Origin: Sambucus nigra | Taxonomy: Eukaryota > Streptophyta > Magnoliopsida > Dipsacales > Adoxaceae | Direction: 5' to 3' | Assembly (NCBI GenBank): GCA_949130495.1 | Contig: OX422217.1 | Location: forward strand, 576,138,606 to 576,202,605 | DNA length: 64,000 nt | Shown: in pieces, positions 11,700-23,548 of the stretch | How positions within the stretch are numbered: the first letter of the stretch is position 1 | Layout of the letters: each line of letters begins with the position of its first letter | The notes under the pieces: generated by a model | Database searches by the model: none | The model's input: only the letters and a program-made list of their open reading frames with translations | Told to the model about the DNA's origin: nothing | Program-made: the position numbers and the translations under genes

Positions 11700-12530
11700 G
11701 AACCAGGCCTTTCATTTATGACAATCCCTCTCGAAATGTCCCTTCTTTTTACAGGAGTGACACTTATCGTTCTTTTTCTTCTTTACAGTAGCAGTTGATG
11801 GTTCAGTGTGATGAGACGGCCCAGGACCTTTCTTAATGCCCTTGCCGAACTTATTCTTAAAACCAGTTCCTTTGACTATAAGGTTTGCCACTTATCCCTT
11901 AGTCACATGGCCATTCTATTGCTTGAGCCTTCCTTCCTCCTGTACCAACATGCTTTGCAAATCATTTACATTCCACCTGTCTTTTATAGTGTTGTAATTG
12001 ATTTGGAAAGGCCCATACTCAGGAGGTAGGGAGTTTAGGACGAATTGGACGAGAAAAGACTCATCCGCTGTCATGCCCAAAACTCTAAGTCTAGCAGCCA
12101 GATTGGTCATTTCTATAATGTTCTCATTCATGGTTCGAGTACCATCGAACCTTATAGTGGTCAGGTCAGCCATCAGTTTCCCAGCAAGGGATTTATCAGC
12201 AGTGCCAAAGCGTTTCTTAATGTTGTTCAAATACTCTTTCGCTTTCGTAGTTTCATGTAGGGAGGTCTTAATGTTAGCAGCAACACACATTCACATAAAC
12301 ATTAGGGCCAACTTATTGGATCGAGACCATGCTTCATGGACAGCAATTTCATCCTCACTACTGGTATCAGTAATAGCAACGGGTTCATCACATATAATTG
12401 CCATGTCCAGGTCAAGAACCCCTAGGCTGAACTCAATTTGCCCATTCCATTCAGAAAAATTAGTTCCATCAAATTTGGAATAGGACTGAGCTTGCGAATA
12501 CAGGTTAAGGGGAAATGCAATTGACAACAA
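11700..12530 (-). pseudogene. Copia D gag with zinc knuckle
   Basis: 12530-12291 starts with KFDGTNFSEWNGQIEF, the usual opening of copia Gag. 12290-11916 continues EYLNNIKKRFGTADKSLAGK and SLPPEYGPFQINYNT (UBN2/gag type). A CX2CX4HX4C zinc knuckle, CHSCKKKGHFERDC, sits at about 11720-11765. A stop at 12288 (after LALMFM) and another after GRLKQ interrupt the frame. Gag forms the virus-like particle and binds RNA. Confidence 0.85.
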
Positions 12531-13564
12531 TGTTCACAAATTAAATTTTCACACACAACAAAAATCACAAGGGTCGAATATTGAATTGTTGACTAAAGAT
12601 TTTGACATATTTCATTTACAATCTGAATATCACGGAATCTGTGTTAATCATCACATAATGTTCAGATTTGTAAAGATATATTACCCTATAATTCATTTAT
12701 CATGGTCCCATAATTTTGACATCTGTGTTTGTTGCCTAAACATTTAATACCATGAGTAATGGACTTAATGTCAACTATTCTCTTTTTACAAAAACTAGTT
12801 CTAATGTTGTTCAATTCAGATATTAGCATGTGTTGCGCTTCAATCCAATTTTATAACTGACATTAGAATAAGTCTTTAATGAACGTAAGTATATTATTCG
12901 TATATGCAGTCTCAGCCTGTGTTTGGCCTTTGACTTAACTCAAATGAATAATTGTTTACATATCTCAACTTAAATATAGTTAATCATCCATTAATATTAA
13001 CTATAATATGTAATCTATCAATAATTACAAAGATACCAATAGTAGCTTAAATGCCTCAAAAACAGAATTGCCCAGGTATAGTAAAAACACAAAATACATG
13101 AATTTTGCCAAAAATGACAAAAATGAGTTTTCACCATACAATCGAAGTAAAACATGCCAGAAAATCAAAACTTTTTGCAGAACGTTAATATCAATTTTCT
13201 CCAAAGATTTATAAGCCCCGAGATTATTTTCTAAAATGGCAAAAACGGGGTTTTGAGGGCCTTAACGACGTCAAAACGCAAAAGTAAGGTGGTGCCCATT
13301 TTTTTCAATGGGTTTTGTTTATTTCGATGTTTCCAGTTGACCATGTCAGTTTCCTAAAATTCTGAGCAAGTTTTGACCCTTCATTCTCACCAGTGAGTAT
13401 TGGCGACAGAAGAAAAATGTCACAGAAAATCTCAGACACACTTTAAGAGCAGATTTAATGACAGAAATAAGACGTCGCAGAAAGTCTCAGGCACAAAAGC
13501 AATTTCGTTCTTAATATCATAACACAAATTCGAATTACCATATGTACGATTATCATATTGCTTA

Positions 13565-13720
13565 AAAATTTCCAGATTTCCAGAAAAACAAAATTTTCAG
13601 AAATCCAGAAAAACAAAATTTTCAGATTTTCAGAAAAAAAAAAAAAATCCAGATTTCCAGATTTAACAAAAATTCCAGATTTTCAGATTTACCAAAATTC
13701 CAGATTTCCAGATTTTTAAA
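13565..13720. repeat. TTCCAGATTTTCAGA-type simple repeat in the copia D leader
   Basis: About ten degenerate copies of a 12-18 base unit (TTCCAGATTT, TTTTCAGA, ACAAAA) lie in the untranslated leader between the primer site and gag. A poly(A) run interrupts them. Confidence 0.7.
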
Positions 13721-13785
13721 AGATCATAAATTAGAATGTTATAAGAGTTTTTATTAACGGAAAACATGAGATTATAAACCGCAAG

Positions 13786-13797
13786 CTCTGATACCAC
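13786..13797 (-). promoter_or_regulatory. Primer binding site of copia D, initiator tRNA-Met
   Basis: Minus strand TGGTATCAGAGC is two bases from the 5' LTR. It is complementary to the 3' end of plant initiator tRNA-Met, the standard copia primer. Confidence 0.85.
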
Positions 13798-13798
13798 A

Positions 13799-14337
13799 TG
13801 TTAACTCATACTGTTTTGTTAATCATAAATTTGAATATGAATCATAAGGTTGTATCATGAATAAAACAGTTTTGACATGAATCCAGGATGTTTATCTTCA
13901 TGTAATCACAGAACCGAAAATTCCTTATAACTATGATTTAAAAACTGACATTTGTCCATCGTTGTTCAACGGATTAAAATGACTGAATGCTCCGTTCTTG
14001 AATAGCCCGAAATATGAGAAAAACGAATTTCGAATTTTCTCTCCCTCGTTAGAAATAGTGTGTATTGAGATGACTCTAGATGGTGTAGATGTCTCTATTT
14101 ATAAAGGGAAGAGCGTCGGAATCCTAGTGGTGGTGAGACTCTTTCCAAATCTCCCACTAATGCCACTAACCATCATGTGACTAACGGATAAGGTTTACCC
14201 AAATCTTTTAATATCTTTATTTATCACATACCTAATTAATTATCTGACATTTATTAAAACCACATAAATGGAAAATTCGGAATTTAATACAATTGAAATT
14301 AAATAATTAATTTCGTCACTAACATTAATTTCCAACA
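13799..14337 (-). repeat. 5' LTR of copia D
   Basis: Minus-strand start TGTTGGAAATTAATG, end GAGTTAACA. Next to the tRNA-Met site, so it is the promoter LTR. Confidence 0.93.
14096..14105 (-). promoter_or_regulatory. TATA box in 5' LTR of copia D
   Basis: Minus strand TTTATAAATAG lies in the middle of the LTR, about 240 bases from its 5' end. The same motif is in the other LTR near 7850. Confidence 0.6.
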
Positions 14338-14342
14338 AATAA

Positions 14343-16660
14343 TACATTTCCTCTTGGTTGGGAAGTTAATGTGAACATAAAATTGTTTGTATACGAGAAA
14401 ATCCGAAAAAACTACATGACTGTTCAAGGTAAGATAGATTTGATTTTACCTTTTCCCCAACATAATGAATCGTTTAATATTTTATTATACGAAAATAATT
14501 AAGGGTCAATTATTGAATAGTTCCTACTATAAATGTATATTTTTTAAAAAGGACACATATTTTTAATTTAACCCATTTACTCCCTCAAGCATCAATATCC
14601 TCTTATTTTTAGAGGTCCGCGCCAGCGGCACTCCCTCTCCAAAATATGTGGCAAATGACTTTTTGAGGCAAAATAAAAAAGCTTGGACTAAATGAATATT
14701 AAAAAATGTTCGAGGGACTATTTGATATATGTCCCAATAATTAAACACAACAAAGTATATACTTTTCTTTTATGCTTCAATTTTAACCTTTTCAGATAAT
14801 ATTGGGAAGATAAGTCGATTTCACCAACTGAAGACCCAACATGGTTTTGCGAAAATGATCTCCCTTTCTACTTTCAAGGATAATTCTAGTGGGTATATAG
14901 TAAATGACACATGCATGTTTGGAGCTGAGAACTTCGTGATTCAATCTAAAATAAAACCAGATTGCCTGTCCATGCTCCTTGATATCCAGCCACATCAGGG
15001 TCCCCAAATTACTTGGAGTTTTAAGAACTTCTCAAAGCTACATAAGGAACGGTATTACAGCAATGTGATATCAGCCGGAGGAAAGAAATGGTACGTCATA
15101 TTTGAGGCATAACATTTTTTTTATAACAATATCATAACTATAACAAAAAATAATTTTCTAAAATTTGTAACCTAAAAAATGACATATTCTTTTACAAAAA
15201 TCGTAAATTACTTGGCTAGAGTTCAACAACTGGTAAATCAAGTTATCTTCGTTCCTCACTCTCTTAATTTTTTTAATCAATATTTGACAAAGCATAATTA
15301 GAAGAAACACATTTTATAAAATTATATTAAGATGATTTTATGAAATACATAACTTCCATTCAAGCTAGTTTTTAGCCTGGCAAGATGCATGGGCTCTTTG
15401 TAGCTCTTGTTGGGTAGAATATATGGCGTGCATTAAAACTTTATTATTATATGTGGTTCTAATAAATTACAATTAAGAAGAATGCTTGTTAAGAAAGGTT
15501 CAAATACAATTTTAAAATATATATTGTTTCAAACTCTATTTAGTAGGACCTTAAATAGTTTTTTTAATATTATGGTTTGAAACTTATTATCATAGTTTTA
15601 GTTTATTATTAATAAATTGTTGAATGTTTAAAAAAATCAAAAGATAAAACAAAAAACATGTTATCAGATAAGTTATTTGGATAGTATGCAAAATGAAGCA
15701 GGCATGTTATCAGATAAAGACTAAGAAAAAGAAATCTGATAAATCTTAGATCTAGGTACCATATGCAAGAACCTAATTATGTCTCTCGGGTACCTTAATG
15801 ACTAGATTTTTAATTATTTTTTAAAAAATAATTAGGAGATGACATTTGTAAAATGGATGGAGTCAAGATATACTTGATTTCATTTGTAAGAACTAACAGT
15901 AGAAGGAGAGGAGACAACTTTTAATCTGAATTGAATGAACCCTATGAAGCCATAAGTATAAAAACTTATCGGTTCCAAGGACATTACTATCGGTGTTGGC
16001 AAATTACAAATAGGAGAAAGTGTCATTACTCGAGCTAACATACATAATTACCAATTCCTGTTATATTTCTTTTTTCAGGATGTATGAAATATATCCAAAT
16101 GGGGACAAACAACACAGGGGCAACCTCTCTCTCTATCTACACTTGGTTGATTCCACAACTGCTTTTGGTTTTAATTTCAAACGGTGGATGCAGAGAGGTA
16201 AAATTACATTTTATCCCGAAGAGCAAGAAGGATATTGTGTTCACTTCAGGATTCGAGTAAGGGACCAACATGATAAGAATCACGAAGAGAAACCTGGTAT
16301 GTAGAAACTTTTACTCTTTACTTGTTTACCACCCCCTCCTCCCTGCCATAACTATCCCTCATTAGAATTCAAAATTGAAAAATTACTTAGAATTTTAATA
16401 TTTCTCAACAACAATTCATCATCGTTTCAAGTTCCATATTAAATTGACTTATCTTTGCAGTTTATCACCTCTTCGATGCTACGTGGTCATCATACAGTTC
16501 TTTCAAGTATGGAGATTCGGCCTTGACCCAATCAAGTTCTATCGGGTATGGAGACTTCATGTCACTAAGTGATCTTAACGACCAATCGGAGGGCTTCTTG
16601 AAGAATGATACCTTGATAGTTGACACAATATATGATGTCTTATATAAAATCTCCTGGTGA
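14343..16660 (+). pseudogene. MATH-domain gene, 3' part (rest of split exon plus three exons)
   Basis: Exons by splice signals and frame: 14343-14428 (donor CAAG/GTAAG), 14796-15090 (acceptor TTTTCAG, donor GTACGT), 16079-16296 (acceptor TTTTTTCAG, donor GTATGT), 16461-16660 (acceptor TTTGCAG, stop TGA 16658). With 7459-7545 they total 886 nt, giving 294 codons with no internal stop. The first MATH domain finishes with FPLGWEVNVNIKLFV and GYIVNDTCMFGAE. A second complete MATH domain follows: ITWSFKNFSKL, GGKKW, YPNGDKQHRGNLSLYL, then GYGDFMSLSDL near the C-terminus. Both domains have an intron at the same GG-KW/phase-1 point, as expected of a duplicated domain. Plant tandem-MATH proteins are often adaptor-like; the role of this one is unknown. 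The copia insertion in a coding exon and the missing 5' exon make a full-length product unlikely, although this part is intact. Confidence 0.85.
15365..15392 (-). repeat. Possible Helitron 3' terminus in a MATH intron
   Basis: Minus strand: hairpin AGCCCATGCATCTTGCCAGGCT followed by AAAAACTAG. The shape and the GTGCATC-like loop resemble the terminus at 5617, but the next base is C rather than the expected T. I could not place a matching 5' TC end. Low-confidence remnant. Confidence 0.3.
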
Positions 16661-17393
16661 TTTGAATGTCATAAAGACTGTTGGTTTTATTCTCATTTCT
16701 TACTAAATACTTTTTGAAGCAAAATCTACTTTATTAGACATGATGACGTTCATTATATATTTTAGAAGTAAGCCGCGCGATGCACGAGCTTACATGTATA
16801 GAACAGAATATTCTGATAGTGGGAAGATGTAACTATAAATTAAATGCGTTACCAAAAGATGAGAATGATCAAAGTTTCGTAAATGGAACCCAGAACTAAA
16901 CTTCTTTATGCTTAAACATTATGATCTTAAAATTAAACACCCAACTTATTGATTAATGAAATGAGAAAAAGTCTCCAGCCATTCCGTAGTCTTTAACTCC
17001 CTCAATCCTTGATCTCTTTCATATGCCCCTGCTAAATAATGACATTAAATTTTTATATCTCTCGAATTTCTAAACTATAATGTAATGGTAAGATGTGAAT
17101 TAATGTATGTAAGATAATATGTTTAAATATACCTAGAAGATTTGATTCTCTTTGATGATCTTATGTTGTTTCCTTCCTCATAAATTATAAGTTCTTTAGA
17201 TTGAGTTTGATAACAGCTACTTTAAAAACTTAATAATGTTTAGAGGGTTATTATATTCTGACCAAGTTTTGGTGAACAATAGTGAAGCATAAATGGAGTT
17301 AATGAAGCCATATGCAGAGGATAAGGAGCTTTCATTTGAGTTACTTCCTAAATCAATGCTTAAGATTGGAAGGTTGATCCCATATTTCAGTGG

Positions 17394-17462
<69 letters not shown>

Positions 17463-18773
17463 TTCCATACTAATTAAATGGCTTAATACCATACACACGC
17501 ATCATCATGTATGTAATTTTCTTTGGATCACATAATTGCTGCTCAAAGAATGAGTCAAATGCCTTCGGTTCAACGCAAGAATGATAAGAGGACATCGTTT
17601 CAGAATTCTATATGGAGACCTATAGAAAATCTTAGTTTTAAATTGAGCGCATATTCCTTTTAACCATATATTTTGTTTCTCTTTAAACAATATATATTTT
17701 CTTTGATGCTCTTGTATATTTGGCAAGACTCCTTATTTGATTTGAAGGCGAATGTCTACTAATACCCTCTTCTCAAGATTATAAATGGGATACACAAAAG
17801 TTAGGAGATGCTTACATAATATTTTACTTTGTCTTGACAATATGACATCATCTAATACTAAAAATTTAAGTAATGAATATTCAATTCGATATTATGATTT
17901 TCGAAAAGATAATGATCTCATTTACTATTGCTCTCCGAATAGATAATTGGCCATAAAAAAATTTCTTTATCTTTTTAAATTAAAGACATTGTTTTTTTAT
18001 TCTATAATATAAAACATGGCATAAACATTTGGTAATTGATTTTGGAATAACTGGTTTTACCAATTGATCAGAACTAAATTAAACGGAGAGAGACATACCA
18101 ACAATAATTGTTTCTAAGGAGAAACAAAAGGGCAGGAAGTACTATGTTGGCAATATCTTTGTCACCATAGTCAAAATTCATTTAATAATTTATTCAAATA
18201 TTCATTCAAATATATATTAGAAAAGAATTTCGTCTTCTATAATTTTATGAGATTCTATAGCAGACAAAGCCTCATTATTGATACAAACAACCTTCTTTTA
18301 ATTAAATTCCCTGATGTTGTGAGGGGAACTACCTTTTGATTTGTGAAATGAGCGACATTGGAGAATCAAATTTCATGAAAAACTAGAAACACTTCAAAAA
18401 AAGAATTGTTTTTAAATGATTTTCCAAATATGCATTCAAATGCTTCATATATATATATATAATGGTGAATTTGTCATCAACACAACTCGTTGATCGCAAA
18501 TTAAGGTTTCACTTTAAACATAAAAAATTAAACCAGTGTCAATTACGCATCAACTCAACCTCGCAAACTACAATAACCATATACCATATTAAGACGCCAA
18601 AAAATTCCTCAAATCCAACTAATTCTTCAACACATAAATTCCATCTAAATAAAGTGTTTAAAAAAATGTCCATCTACAAAAGGACACAAGACTATAGAGG
18701 AAAAAAAAAGAAATTATAGAGCAAAAAAAACATGTATCACGCAAAATTCAATGAAACAATTTATGTTGCAAAT
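16661..18773. other. Intergenic region between the MATH gene and element A
   Basis: No coding frame here resembles a known family. It holds a possible Helitron end at about 16757-16793 (minus strand hairpin GTAAGC/GCTTAC enclosing TCGTGCATCGCGCG, then CTAA, not followed by T) and the compound microsatellite at 17393. The remainder is AT-rich with nothing recognised. Confidence 0.5.
17393..17461. repeat. Compound (TA)n(TG)n microsatellite
   Basis: About 13 TA units run directly into about 21 TG units. The open frames on both strands (Thr-His and Cys-Val runs) are artefacts. Confidence 0.95.
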
Positions 18774-19335
18774 TGTTGATGTAAAAAACTAGATGCAATC
18801 TAATTAATTAATCACAGATAAATAAGTAATAAGTAAACGAGACTAAAGATTTTTAAAGTCGTTCGGCCTTAAGAAAATGACCTACGTCCACTGTTATTGT
18901 ATTGCCTCAGTGTTTGTTTCTCTCTCTGGTTTTTCAAGAGATTCCTAAGTCCCCCCTTATGGCGGGGTTACCATGTATTTATAGCCTTGAGGCTGTACAT
19001 ATGAAAAGGTAATAAGCTGTCATTTAGTAGACGTATACAGCTGTATAATAAGAATACGCATTAAATGTAAGGTGCATTAAATGCGTAGTTATCTTCTGAA
19101 TGAAATGCTCTGCACGCTAAGTAGCTCGGAGAATTTAAGTTGCTCTGCACACTAAGCAGCTCGGTACAATTGAGTAGCTCGGTACACTATGTTGTTCGGA
19201 ACACTTGAGTAGCTTGGTACACCATATTGCTCGGTGATGTATGTTGTTTGTTGAAAGTATTTGTGTTCGTCACGTAGATGGACACGTGTCTTCATATGAT
19301 TGGTCCATGTCATCTGACTAAATTTGGTATCAATA
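18774..19335 (-). repeat. 3' LTR of gypsy A
   Basis: Starts TGTTGATGTAAAAAAC on the plus strand and ends GGTATCAATA (the other copy keeps CAACA). It adjoins the polypurine tract, so it is the downstream LTR of the minus-strand element. Confidence 0.93.
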
Positions 19336-19347
19336 GAAGCCCCCAAT
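19336..19347 (-). promoter_or_regulatory. Polypurine tract of gypsy A
   Basis: Minus strand ATTGGGGGCTTC directly before the 3' LTR. The same site in B reads TTAGGGGCTTC. Confidence 0.6.
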
Positions 19348-19597
19348 GTTTCACAGTTGAGTTTGAAGAAGAAGGCGTGGAACATTTTGCTCGAAAGTTG
19401 CTCGGATTACTAGTCTTCAGAGCTTTAGGGAAATTTTCATTGTGTTTAGTTCCTTTTGAGTGCGTAATGTCAAACTTCGTAAATATTCTGAATTTTTCAC
19501 GATCACTTCGATATTTGTGCCTTTTTCCTCTTTTAGCCGCAGGAAACGCAAATGTCGTCCCTTGTAATCATTGCCTTTCTCTATTCCCGAGGTAAAG

Positions 19598-19605
19598 TAT
19601 TTAAG
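19598..19605 (+). promoter_or_regulatory. TATA-like box of the antisense gene in A
   Basis: TATTTAAG in the context CGAGGTAAAGTATTTAA. It lies 169 bases before the ATG at 19767 and outside the LTR. The identical context occurs in B at 32869, 172 bases before that ATG. Conservation at equal distance in two diverged elements supports a promoter. Confidence 0.5.
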
Positions 19606-19766
19606 TGCGGCAGAAATCCTATCATTTTCTACTTTTCAAATCTGTATTTCTGAACTCTTCATTTTCTCTCTATCTTGTGCCTTCGTTCTTTCCATCATTC
19701 AGTGTCAACCGATCTCTGTTTCTTCTGTAAGATTTCCTTCCTTCTTCTTTATTTGCTTTATTCACC

Positions 19767-22700
19767 ATGGTTTATCTTGTTGAATCGTTGGATAAATTTC
19801 GGTCTGATTTTTCAATCCCTTCGTGGGTTATTTTGGAAGAACCTCCTTGTCCTTCTGATTTTTTTTCTTTGGCGGAGGGACATTGGTTCCCAACTCTTTT
19901 TGTAGCTGAGTGTGGCTTTTCCTTCTGGCCAAATCCCCTGTGTTTGGAGTTTTGCCAATACTTTGATATTTTTCCTGCAAAAGTAGCTCCAAATACATGG
20001 AGGATCGTTAATGGTGTGTACAGACTAAATCAAATTCATGGAACCCATTTAGGCATTCCAGAAATTATGTATTATTATAGATGGGTCACCAGTGATACAA
20101 CTTTTTATTTAAAAACTAGGTTGTTGAATAGAGCTTTAGTTGTCAATTTTCCCAATGCCAATAGGGACTATTTTGATGATGGTGTTGTGATGAAAAATTG
20201 GCAACACCCCCCCATTAACCGGAGATGATGTATACCAAGGTCCCAGATGTCCGCTTTATGGCAATGGGATAGTTTTCTTTTTATTTTTGAAATCTTATTT
20301 TCTTTGTATTCGATGAAATGTATTACTGACATTAATTTTATTTGTTATAGTTGGCAGAAAAAGGAAACCTCCAAAGGAAACTGATATTAATTTAAATGAT
20401 TTGAAACTTATCTGGAGATTGCATCAGTCGATCAATGGAGAGCATGTGAGGTCCGCTTCATATTTGTTGAGATATAAAAGCTCCACTTCATCTTTCATTG
20501 TTCGTCCTATTACTCCTCCCGTGTTGGTTGATCTTGACCGGATATCTTCTTACGAAACTAGTGTGGAAGGATCTTCTTCTACTTTAAGTATTCCTATTAC
20601 CGATCTGATGATGAAGAGGAAAGCTCCTATATTTTTTAAAAAGTCTGCCATTGCCACTGAAGAGGCAAAGAAGAACAAACAGGATGCCCCAGTTGAGGGG
20701 ATAAAGAATGTAGATGTACCCTCATCTACTGCTGCTAAGGAAACTGGCAAGAAGCCCCCGATAGCTCCAAAAGAGGCAACACCTTTGATTGAAACTGTTG
20801 CCATTTCACAAGGAGAGGCAGCACCTTTGATTGAAGGTGCTCCTCTGATGAGATTGGAAAGAGGTCATGCTGACTCTGTTTCTCGACCTTCAAATGCTGA
20901 GGGTAATGTTCCAGCTCTTATTCCCCCAAGCTCTGTCGTGGGTTTGATCAAATCTTAGATTGTCCCAAAATTCCAAGGTGTTGAGGATACTCTTTCTCGT
21001 GAGAAAGTTACTAATTTGGCTGCTCAACATATTGCGTCAGTAAGTACCATTAACCTGACTCCTTCATCTTCTAATGTTATATTCGTATGTTGATTTAAAC
21101 TTCTTTCCTTTTCAGCTTGTGACGTGTTTCAATAGTATTTTAAAGAAAGATGAAGCCATCAGGGCTTCCACTTCCTCGGGTGGAATAGAAGAAGCTTTTG
21201 CTGGATTAACTCAATCTTTGAGGGAATCTCGTCAGAAGTACGAGGAAGACAAACATGCTTGGGAGAAAAAAACTCCAATCTATTGAAACAAGTCAAAATC
21301 AAGCTGTGAATGCCTCCAAAGAGTTGGAGAAGAATTTAAAGGATACTGAACAACGTAAAAAGGAGCTTGAGGGCAAGCTTAAATCTATCGAGGAAGATGC
21401 CGCCAAGCTTCAAGATGCTGAATGACGTAAGAAAGAGGTAGATGAAAAACTGATATCTACCAAAGAGCTCCTTAGGGAAAAATTTCCTCGGAGAGAGCAA
21501 AAAGGAAAGTTGCTGTTAAGAAATCTTTTAGTGCTGGTTGGGAAAAAGGTTGGAATAAGGGCCTGGCTACTATGTCTTCTCAGATGGAGTATTCCAGTAT
21601 TAAGTATTTTAGGGATGGATGGGTAGCAGCTTTGAAGAAATTAAAGGTTGTTAAAAATTCTGAGTTGTTCCAAGAGCATACGCATGGCCCTCCTCCCTCT
21701 CCTAGAGAAGAATAAAAAGAAGAAGCTACATCAGATGAGTCTTCTATGATGATAGGAGAGCAAGTCCCTGTTGTTGTTGTTATTCAGCCTTCCGAGCAAG
21801 TCCAATAAGCTAGCACATCTGTCGGGCAACTACCATTGCCCTTCGAGCAACCAACCCCTTTCTCCAAACCGTCCGAAGATGTTGTAGGAAATAAGGTAAT
21901 GTGTAAAGTTATTCGGTTCTTTTATTGTGTTGTTTCTTGGTTGTACCCCTGAAATGTATTTTCCTTTGTTGTGATGAATAAAAATGAACTTTTTTTGTTC
22001 GTCTTGAATTTTTCTCTTACTTGCTCTGTTCACATCATTGTTGATTTTGTTTTTGCTTTTCTTTGCTAGTTTATGACCAGGATGGAACTATTATCAGCTA
22101 ATGATACAGAGTTGATGAAGAAGTGTAATGATTATTTCAAAGCTGGTCATGCAGACTTTACTGAGGCCCAAATAATTGACATCCTCGGATCAGATGCCTC
22201 TAAACGAGCAATTGATGCTTACCAGTACTTGAAGTGCTTGATCGTGCTGTAGCCAACAATGTGGCTTATTATGAAACGATTGAAGATCTTCAAGGAATGA
22301 TCAAGGAACTTCAACAACAGTATAAAGAGTCCAGCAAACTCCTACACGAGGGTTATGAGCAAAAGTGGCAACAACTGAGCACTGATCGGGGTTACGATAA
22401 GTATCTTTCTGCTCATAAGAGAAGAGAAAATGTTTTAAGTCATGAGGTTGAAGAACATAGGCACATTGCCAAGCTGTTGGAAGAAGAAAATGTTACGCTA
22501 CAGGAGGAGATAAAATAACTTAAAACTATTGCCTCTTCTTCCTCGGGAGCCTTGGTTCCAGTCAACGATGAGGGTTATTCCTTTTTAGAGGTTGAGAATG
22601 CTGCCTTGAGAGAAGAGTTGGAGACTTTGAAACGAGCTAAATTGATATCCTCCTCAAGGGGTAGAGGTAGAGATGTTTGAAAAAGTGTTGAAGAGACGAG

Positions 22701-23331
22701 TACTAACCAGACTTTAATAAATCAAGCCACTCAGATAAAAGCCAAAACTCAAGCCTTGGTCGAAATGTCTCAGAAACTGCAATATCTGACCGACCAACTC
22801 TCTGTTCAAAGCTCTGCATTAGAATGTAAAGATCTTCTGGTAAAAAAGCTCCACGAGCAGCTTGATAGAGTGACCTATCAATTTCATAAGCAACCCACAG
22901 AGTTCTGGATGGTGGGGTATAATGAAGCTCTGTATCATCTTGATGCTCGTTTGGAGCACTCAAACAATGAAGGATATAAGCAGGGATGGTTGAATGCCTT
23001 ATATGTTCTAAAACTAGAGCAAGGTAATTTCTTATGGGACTCTAATGAACCTGGAGTTCTCGATTTACCTGTGCCTCCCTTCAAACTTGACCTTAGCTGG
23101 ATTCCAGGCCGTGCTATTCCTCGAGTTTTGATCTCTAAGTATCTTGGTGATTATAATCTTCATGCCAATTTTGAGATAGCTCATCCTGAGCATTTTCTTG
23201 ATCAATCATCGATGATCAATGTAAGAATGCTGTGAGATTTGAATTTTATCAATTCCCCTTATGCTTTAGATGATCCTCCAGCTGGGGTGGAGCCTATATC
23301 AAAGTTAGAAGGAAAGAAACCCATAGAATAG
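19767..23331 (+). pseudogene. Antisense intron-containing gene of element A (Transposase_28-like N-terminus)
   Basis: Runs opposite to gag-pol. Start ATG in CACCATGG. Exon 1 (19767-about 20271) encodes FVAECGFSFWPNPLCLEFCQ, then APNTWRIVNGVYRL, matching the style of Pfam Transposase_28 ('putative gypsy type transposon'). Proposed exon 2 is 20351-21039, exon 3 21116-21895, exon 4 22070-23331. Intron 2 is GTAAGT...TTTTCAG (76 nt) and intron 3 is GTAATG...TTTGCTAG. Exon 2 is Ser/Pro/Lys-rich; exons 3 and 4 are coiled coil. The C-terminal block is TYQFHKQPTEFWMVGYNEAL, then GYKQGWLNAL, ISKYLGDYNLH and NSPYALDDPP. Damage: an extra C in a C-run near 20215 (frameshift), lost intron 1 donor G, TAG at 20956 (Trp in B), a TAA at the end of exon 3 (B also stops there), and TGA at 23234. 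Molecular role unknown. Whether exon 4 is a separate gene is open. Confidence 0.7.
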
Positions 23332-23548
23332 GAAACATGTAAATGAATGAAAATTTAGATCATCTCTATGTAATATGATTGCATTTAATGAATGAAAATT
23401 TAGTCTTTATTTTCTTGGAAATGATTTTCTTCTGATTTGCTGAATAAATATGTAGTCTGCTTAATTTGATTTATCACTCTTTAAGCAATGGAATGATTTT
23501 TGTTCCATGTTTCTGCTTAGTTGTAGTACTCTAACCAGGATTACCATG

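Larger units (their letters stand above)
7546..14337 (-). mobile_element. Ty1/copia LTR retrotransposon D
   Basis: A complete but decayed element of 6792 bp. It has LTRs of 539 bp (7546-8084 and 13799-14337), TG...CA ends, target duplication AATAA (7541-7545 and 14338-14342), an initiator-Met primer site and a polypurine tract. The domain order on the minus strand is gag, protease, integrase, RT, RNase H: integrase before RT, the copia order. I count some 30 differences between the LTRs by eye, and pol carries stops, so it is inactive. It is inserted in an exon of the MATH gene. Confidence 0.93.

Noticed and set aside
11998..12483. 161-codon plus-strand frame
   Set aside because: Lies exactly opposite copia gag; shadow.
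17217..17535. Frames with His-Thr or Cys-Val runs
   Set aside because: Produced by the compound TA/TG microsatellite. The similar frame at 59439-59660 is rejected for the same reason.
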